Assembly: GCF_016745235.1 (NCBI RefSeq)
Contig: NZ_JAELVM010000002.1
Location: 434,001-498,000, forward strand
Direction: 5' to 3'
Length of the DNA: 64,000 bases
DNA from: Chryseobacterium endalhagicum
GTDB lineage: Bacteria; Bacteroidota; Bacteroidia; Flavobacteriales; Weeksellaceae
Shown here: piece by piece, positions 60,176 to 64,000 of the stretch
How positions within the stretch are numbered: the stretch's first letter is position 1
Layout: each line of letters opens with the position of its first letter
Position numbers and translations under genes: made by a program
The notes under the pieces: model-generated
Seen by the model: only the letters and a program-made list of their open reading frames with translations
Database searches by the model: none
What the model was told of the DNA's origin: nothing

Positions 60176-60985
60176 ATGAATTCAACAGAAAAAAACATCC
60201 CCGTCCATCATCTGACCTCCGAACAGTTTCAGCTGATGACTCTGGATTCCGGGCATCCTGAGAATTTTAATGATGTTCACCGGCATAATTTCTTTGAGAT
60301 CATATGGTTTAACAAAGTTCCCGAAAACAGCAGCCTGGAGCTGGATTTTGAGCATCATTCCCTCAAAAATAACCAGATCTGCATCATTGCACCGGGACAG
60401 GTTTTCAATATGAAACTTAATGGTGAAAAAGGCTATGTGCTGGCCATCAGCAGAGAGATATTTAAAGAAGTCTGCGATATAGAAACCATCCTAACAGGAG
60501 GAACGTGTCCTTTTTCTTTAGATCCTCAAAGCGCAGAAACCTGCAGCACCCTTATCTCGCTGATGGAACAGGAATATAAAGGGATATTGAGAATAGATTT
60601 ATTAAAAACTTACCTGAGGGCATTCTGTATCATCATCACAGAACAGATCAATCCGCAGGATTCCTCAATTAATGACAGACAACGCATCCAAAAATTGGTT
60701 AGTCTCATTGAAGAATATTATACCGTTGAAAAGGATACCGGTTTCTATGCAGATCAGATCAAAATAAGCACACATCACCTCAATGATATTGTCCGCCTTT
60801 CAAGAGGAACAACCGTGAAAAAGATGATTGCCCAAAGACTAGTGCTCGAAGCCAAAAGAGAGCTTAGCTTTGGGGCTTTAACCGTAAAGGAAATTGCTTT
60901 TAAACTGGGGTTCAGTGATGCTTCTTACTTCTCACGCTTCTTCAAAAAGCATACGGGTCAGAATCCTGATGGGTTTAAAGTGTGA
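60176..60985 (+). CDS. AraC-family transcriptional regulator
   Basis: Protein of 269 residues. N-terminal ~150 residues form a cupin-like sensor (DVHRHNFFEIIWFNK); C-terminal AraC HTHs: HHLNDIVRLSRGTTVKKMI and VKEIAFKLGFSDASYFSRFF. Upstream of the Bcr/CflA transporter in the same direction, so it is a likely controller of that pump. Its stop codon (60983-60985) belongs to the first base-words of a repeat. Confidence 0.88.
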   Translation: MNSTEKNIPVHHLTSEQFQLMTLDSGHPENFNDVHRHNFFEIIWFNKVPENSSLELDFEHHSLKNNQICIIAPGQVFNMKLNGEKGYVLAISREIFKEVCDIETILTGGTCPFSLDPQSAETCSTLISLMEQEYKGILRIDLLKTYLRAFCIIITEQINPQDSSINDRQRIQKLVSLIEEYYTVEKDTGFYADQIKISTHHLNDIVRLSRGTTVKKMIAQRLVLEAKRELSFGALTVKEIAFKLGFSDASYFSRFFKKHTGQNPDGFKV

Positions 60986-61400
60986 ATGGTTTCGCGATTC
61001 GGGTTCCGGGGTTTCGTGATTGGGGGATGCCGGATCAGATTTTAGATTGAGGAAGGTGAATAGTCAATTCTGCTTCGCAGGTGAATGGTGAATGTGAATA
61101 GTTTCGTGATTCGTGATTCGGGTTCCGGGTTTCGTGATTGGGATGCCGGATCAGATTTTAGATTGAGATTAAGGAAGGTGAATAGTCAATTCTGCTTCGC
61201 AAGTGAAAGGTGAATTTAAATTATAAGAATCAAGAACCAAGATGCCAGAAGTCAGGTAGATATGAACTCAATAACCAGCAACTAAACTCTCCAACTCTTC
61301 TCTTACCCACAAGCCATCTTAGAACTCTTATCCCGAAACACGCACCTCCGCATCTCGAAACTCGTACCTCGAATCCCCGCACCTCGAATCCACATCCTCA
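60982..61400. repeat. Tandem ~111-nt duplication and word arrays
   Basis: Unit 1 starts GTGAATGGTTTCGCGATTCG, unit 2 about 111 bases later (GTGAATAGTTTCGTGATTCG); each continues TTCCGG, GATGCCGGATCAGATTTTAG and GTGAATAGTCAATTCTGCTT. A further array of AACTCTCC / CGCACCTCGAATCC words follows to 61400. It makes up most of the 523-bp gap; no gene seen. Confidence 0.7.
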
Positions 61401-61508
61401 GTTTGTGCTGGTGTTCCTTCACTTCCTGTATTGAAAAATACTGTTTTTTGACGGAATTTTGCTGCGAGAAAAACATCCCCGCGGATTGTTTATGGACAGA
61501 CCTTTTTT

Positions 61509-62726
61509 ATGAGAAATTTAAGTATTGTAGTGTTTATTCTGGCACTGCTAAACACCCTGGAATCATTAAGTATAGACCTTTATCTGCCGGCTTTTCCAAG
61601 TATGGCTAAGATTTTCCAGACGGATATCGGGCATATTCAGATCTCAATTTCCGTATTCTTTGCGGGTTTTGCATTTGGACAGCTGCTTTGGGGACCTTTA
61701 TCTGATAAAACGGGACGGAAACCGATGCTGTATTCCGGACTTTTGCTTTTCATCATCGGCGCTACAGCAATATTTTTTACGGAGAACATCTATGTATTGT
61801 GGGCTATGCGTTTTCTGCAGGCCTTCGGAGGAAGTGCGGGTATTGTGATTGGCCGTGCTATTGTGATCGATCTTTATGACCGGCAGAAATCTGTCGCTAT
61901 CTTTTCCCAGCAGTCCCAGATCAGCGGTATTGCGCCGATTATAGCACCTCTTTTAGGAAGTGTATTCCTTAATTTCTGGGGCTGGAACAGTTCATTTGCT
62001 TTTCTGACTGTTCTGGGACTTTTAACATTGTTCATGGTATATCAATACGTTCCGGAAACCCATACCAAAGCAAAAATTGCCGAGCATGCAGAAGAAGGAA
62101 AAGGGTTAAAGGATCATTTAAAAACTATTCTTTCCAATAAAGAATTCATCAGCAGTACCATGATCGGAAGCATCGCATTTGCTTCCCTGATCATCTATAT
62201 TTCCAATGCCCCGTTTTTGTTTATGAAGCTTCACAGCTTTTCCAGCGGAGTTTTCAGTCTGATATTCGGATTTAATTCATTAGCACTCATCACAGCAGCC
62301 TATCTTACCCCTAAATTAGTCAAAAGAATAAGCGATACAAAGCTTTTACTGGCCGCTACAGTTCTGCTGCTGGTGGTCTGCAGCCTGCATGTCCTGATCG
62401 CTGCTTCCGATTTATCTGTAGCCCTGGAAATTATAATGCTGTATCTTTCTTTGCTGGCTATAGGAATTCTGTTCCCGATTACCTCAGCCCACGCTTTATC
62501 ACCTTTTAAGGAAGGACGGGGTACCGCAGCTGCTGTGATGGGTTTTATGCAATTGATGGTTACTTTTATACTTTCAGGACTGGCAGGGTTTATAGAGGCG
62601 GATTCCATTATGCCGATGGTTATTCTGCGTGCAGGGATTGCTTTAATTGCCGTTGGGTTTGCGTACCGCTCATTTACGAATAAAAAGGGGACTATAGAAT
62701 TGGAGAGCCCCAAAGGGGCGATTTAG
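61509..62726 (+). CDS. Bcr/CflA-family multidrug efflux transporter (MFS)
   Basis: Protein of 405 residues with twelve membrane helices. Bcr/CflA landmarks: LLWGPLSDKTGRKPMLYSG (MFS motif A), RFLQAFGGSAGIVIGRAIVIDLYD (motif C/antiporter), IAPIIAPLLG. The last codons (SPKGAI) coincide with the hairpin GCCCC-AAA-GGGGC at 62707-62719. Probable drug export, governed by the AraC gene upstream. Confidence 0.92.
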   Translation: MRNLSIVVFILALLNTLESLSIDLYLPAFPSMAKIFQTDIGHIQISISVFFAGFAFGQLLWGPLSDKTGRKPMLYSGLLLFIIGATAIFFTENIYVLWAMRFLQAFGGSAGIVIGRAIVIDLYDRQKSVAIFSQQSQISGIAPIIAPLLGSVFLNFWGWNSSFAFLTVLGLLTLFMVYQYVPETHTKAKIAEHAEEGKGLKDHLKTILSNKEFISSTMIGSIAFASLIIYISNAPFLFMKLHSFSSGVFSLIFGFNSLALITAAYLTPKLVKRISDTKLLLAATVLLLVVCSLHVLIAASDLSVALEIIMLYLSLLAIGILFPITSAHALSPFKEGRGTAAAVMGFMQLMVTFILSGLAGFIEADSIMPMVILRAGIALIAVGFAYRSFTNKKGTIELESPKGAI

Positions 62727-62869
62727 CCAAAGAATTGGATGAAATCCTATTCTTTTATCATTTTTACATCATCCCGTCATTTCCCCTTTTGGTCATATCA
62801 TTCCGGCACTTAATCAAGTAATTTTTGTTGACGGGCTCCAAAGGTATCTCTTTGCATAAAATTTAAATT

Positions 62870-63772
62870 ATGAAGAGAAATCTTTTGGCAGCTGCATGCT
62901 GTCTGCTTGGATATGGAATCAGTGCCCAGTCAGGAATATCAGGAGAATTGAAGACCGAATACATCCCTTTTTCCAGTTACATCCGCCCGGAAGACAGCGT
63001 AAAAACAAATTCAAAAAGTAATTTTAAAAGGGCAGACCTTAACCTCAGCATTCCCATCTCAATGAAAAAGGATAGCAGCGGAAGGGTAAAGGCCTGGGCA
63101 TTGCTGCTCAGCGGATCTTATGCGAAAATGAACCATAAAGATTATGAAAAACAGCTGTTTCCTGATCAGATGCTGAATGCACAGGCCGGAATCCAGCACA
63201 TGAGACCTCTGGGAAAGAAATGGAGCATGATGATGACCGCCTCAGTAGGAGTGTATACAGATCTGGAGCAAATAAGTTCCGACGATATTCTGGGGCAGGG
63301 CGGTGTTTTGTTTATCAGACATTTCAATCCGAATCTGGCTCTTGGAGGAGGTCCTGTACTCACAACGGCTTTTGGAGTCCCTATGATATTGCCTTGGATC
63401 TATTTCGACTGGAAAACCCACGGAAAAATTAAGTTTAATATCAATTTCCCGGAAGGAATGGAAGCTGGCTATCTGTTTTCGGACAAATTTGCTTTAAAGG
63501 CAGTAGTAAACCTCAGCGGAATGACGGTAGAAAGAAATAAAGACGGAAAATCCATGCTGCTGGGCTACCAGCAGATCACAGCGGGAATCAGGCCTGAATT
63601 AAAACTGAATGATAAGCTCAGCCTCCGGCTTACAGGAGGAACGGCTCTGCTGAGAAGTTTCAGTGAAAACGACAGGAAGATCAAAAGTATTTTTAAAGAC
63701 AAAAAAATCGCTGATCCCAAATTTGCCAGCACATTTTATGCAGCCGTATCATTGAGGTGGAATTTGCCGTAA
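62870..63772 (+). CDS. Outer-membrane protein of unknown function (DUF6268-like)
   Basis: Protein of 300 residues with a signal peptide ending ISAQ. Barrel-like strands throughout (ADLNLSIPISMKK, VKAWALLLSGSYAKM, WSMMMTASVGVYTDL), with the end TFYAAVSLRWNLP typical of an outer-membrane barrel. A DUF6268-type protein is my best guess. The gene ends three bases before a long perfect inverted repeat. Confidence 0.7.
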   Translation: MKRNLLAAACCLLGYGISAQSGISGELKTEYIPFSSYIRPEDSVKTNSKSNFKRADLNLSIPISMKKDSSGRVKAWALLLSGSYAKMNHKDYEKQLFPDQMLNAQAGIQHMRPLGKKWSMMMTASVGVYTDLEQISSDDILGQGGVLFIRHFNPNLALGGGPVLTTAFGVPMILPWIYFDWKTHGKIKFNINFPEGMEAGYLFSDKFALKAVVNLSGMTVERNKDGKSMLLGYQQITAGIRPELKLNDKLSLRLTGGTALLRSFSENDRKIKSIFKDKKIADPKFASTFYAAVSLRWNLP

Positions 63773-63774
63773 TG

Positions 63775-63941
63775 GTAAGGATGGAGGATGGGAGCGGGAA
63801 GATGGAGGTTATTGAAGTTGTTAAGAACAATTTTATGTTTTTTTTATTTAAATCTACAAGGATATTTATAATCAATTGTCTACAAGTTAATAATTGTCGG
63901 ATAGTAACCTCCATCTTCCCGCTCCCATCCTCCATCCTTAC
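63775..63941. repeat. Long perfect inverted repeat (37-bp arms), copy E3
   Basis: Arms 63775-63811 and 63905-63941 are exact reverse complements (GTAAGGATGGAGG...), 93 nt apart. The plus-strand arm is purine-rich. Same position and style as E1 and E2, lying between the stop of an outer-membrane protein gene and the stop of a minus-strand gene. Confidence 0.85.
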
Positions 63942-63963
63942 AAAATAGTTTCCCTCTTCCTTC

Positions 63964-64000
63964 CTATTTACTAATAAGCTTCTTATACACCACCTGATTC
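63964..64000 (-). CDS. Possible 3' end of a minus-strand gene (partial)
   Basis: One minus-strand frame runs from the window edge as NQVVYKKLISK followed by TAG. Only 12 codons are visible, so product and even reality are uncertain. It is listed because the adjacent element E3 otherwise sits between gene ends. Confidence 0.35.
   Translation of the reverse strand, partial: NQVVYKKLISK

Noticed and set aside
61210..61434. Open frame in the repeat arrays upstream of the transporter
   Set aside because: Proline/threonine-rich repeats of the word array; no homology pattern or start context.

Overview
The window looks like chromosomal DNA of a Chryseobacterium-type member of the Flavobacteriia (Bacteroidota). 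The DNA is A+T-rich. Many upstream regions carry the Bacteroidota -7 box TAnnTTTG, in the best cases with TTG or TTTG 19-21 nt upstream. The gene content also fits: a CarboxypepD_reg/TonB-dependent receptor, proteins with a PAEFPGG-type TonB-like domain, a LytTR/2TM signalling cluster, an AccD without zinc-ribbon cysteines, and GG-leader mini-peptides of the kind seen in Chryseobacterium. There is no prophage, transposase, rRNA operon or CRISPR array.

Layout. 0-2.6 kb: the 3' part of a tail-specific protease, then a higBA-type toxin-antitoxin operon whose promoter lies in a 20-bp perfect palindrome. 2.6-7.2 kb: Cu/Zn superoxide dismutase lipoprotein, an AraC/GyrI regulator, a TonB-dependent receptor and its small exported partner. 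7.3-11.7 kb: a LytS-like histidine kinase with a C-terminal 2TM domain, three free 2TM proteins, a membrane methyltransferase and a LytTR response regulator. 11.9-17 kb: uncharacterised membrane proteins and mnmA. 17-24 kb: clpC, a glycosyltransferase operon containing sufE, and two tRNA-Val genes with their own promoter and terminator. 24-29.5 kb: folC, then a tolC-sprT-manC operon. 29.6-36 kb: divergent bcp/nth, a DUF885 lipoprotein, and an exbB-exbD-tonB operon. 36-47.5 kb: an SpmA/SpmB fusion, accD, fbaA, nadK, a SpoU methyltransferase, bestrophin and a JmjC-like cupin, with a candidate orphan small RNA at about 43.3 kb. 48-51 kb: mutS between two related repeat arrays. 52-54 kb: a two-peptide GG-leader operon next to two exported thioredoxin-like proteins. 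54-58 kb: a five-gene minus-strand operon with two TonB-like proteins. 58-64 kb: a thioesterase, thiL, an AraC regulator followed by a Bcr/CflA transporter, and an outer-membrane protein.

The least ordinary material is small or non-coding. (1) At 52.1-52.6 kb is a compact unit (promoter, two 52-54-residue peptides sharing a leader ending in GG and a DGxCC tail, terminator) that looks like a cysteine-rich secreted or modified peptide locus. (2) Several families of intergenic repeats recur: a ~285-bp element with internal dyads, purine-armed long hairpins found only between convergent gene ends in this window, GGC-TTTA-GCC double hairpins, a GGTGGCTTCGGGAGCC-type inverted pair, and arrays of short degenerate words. 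(3) An isolated promoter-terminator pair at 43.3 kb would make an RNA of about 70 nt.

All functional names come from reading motifs by eye. No database search or structure prediction was run, so family-level names are more reliable than exact substrates.
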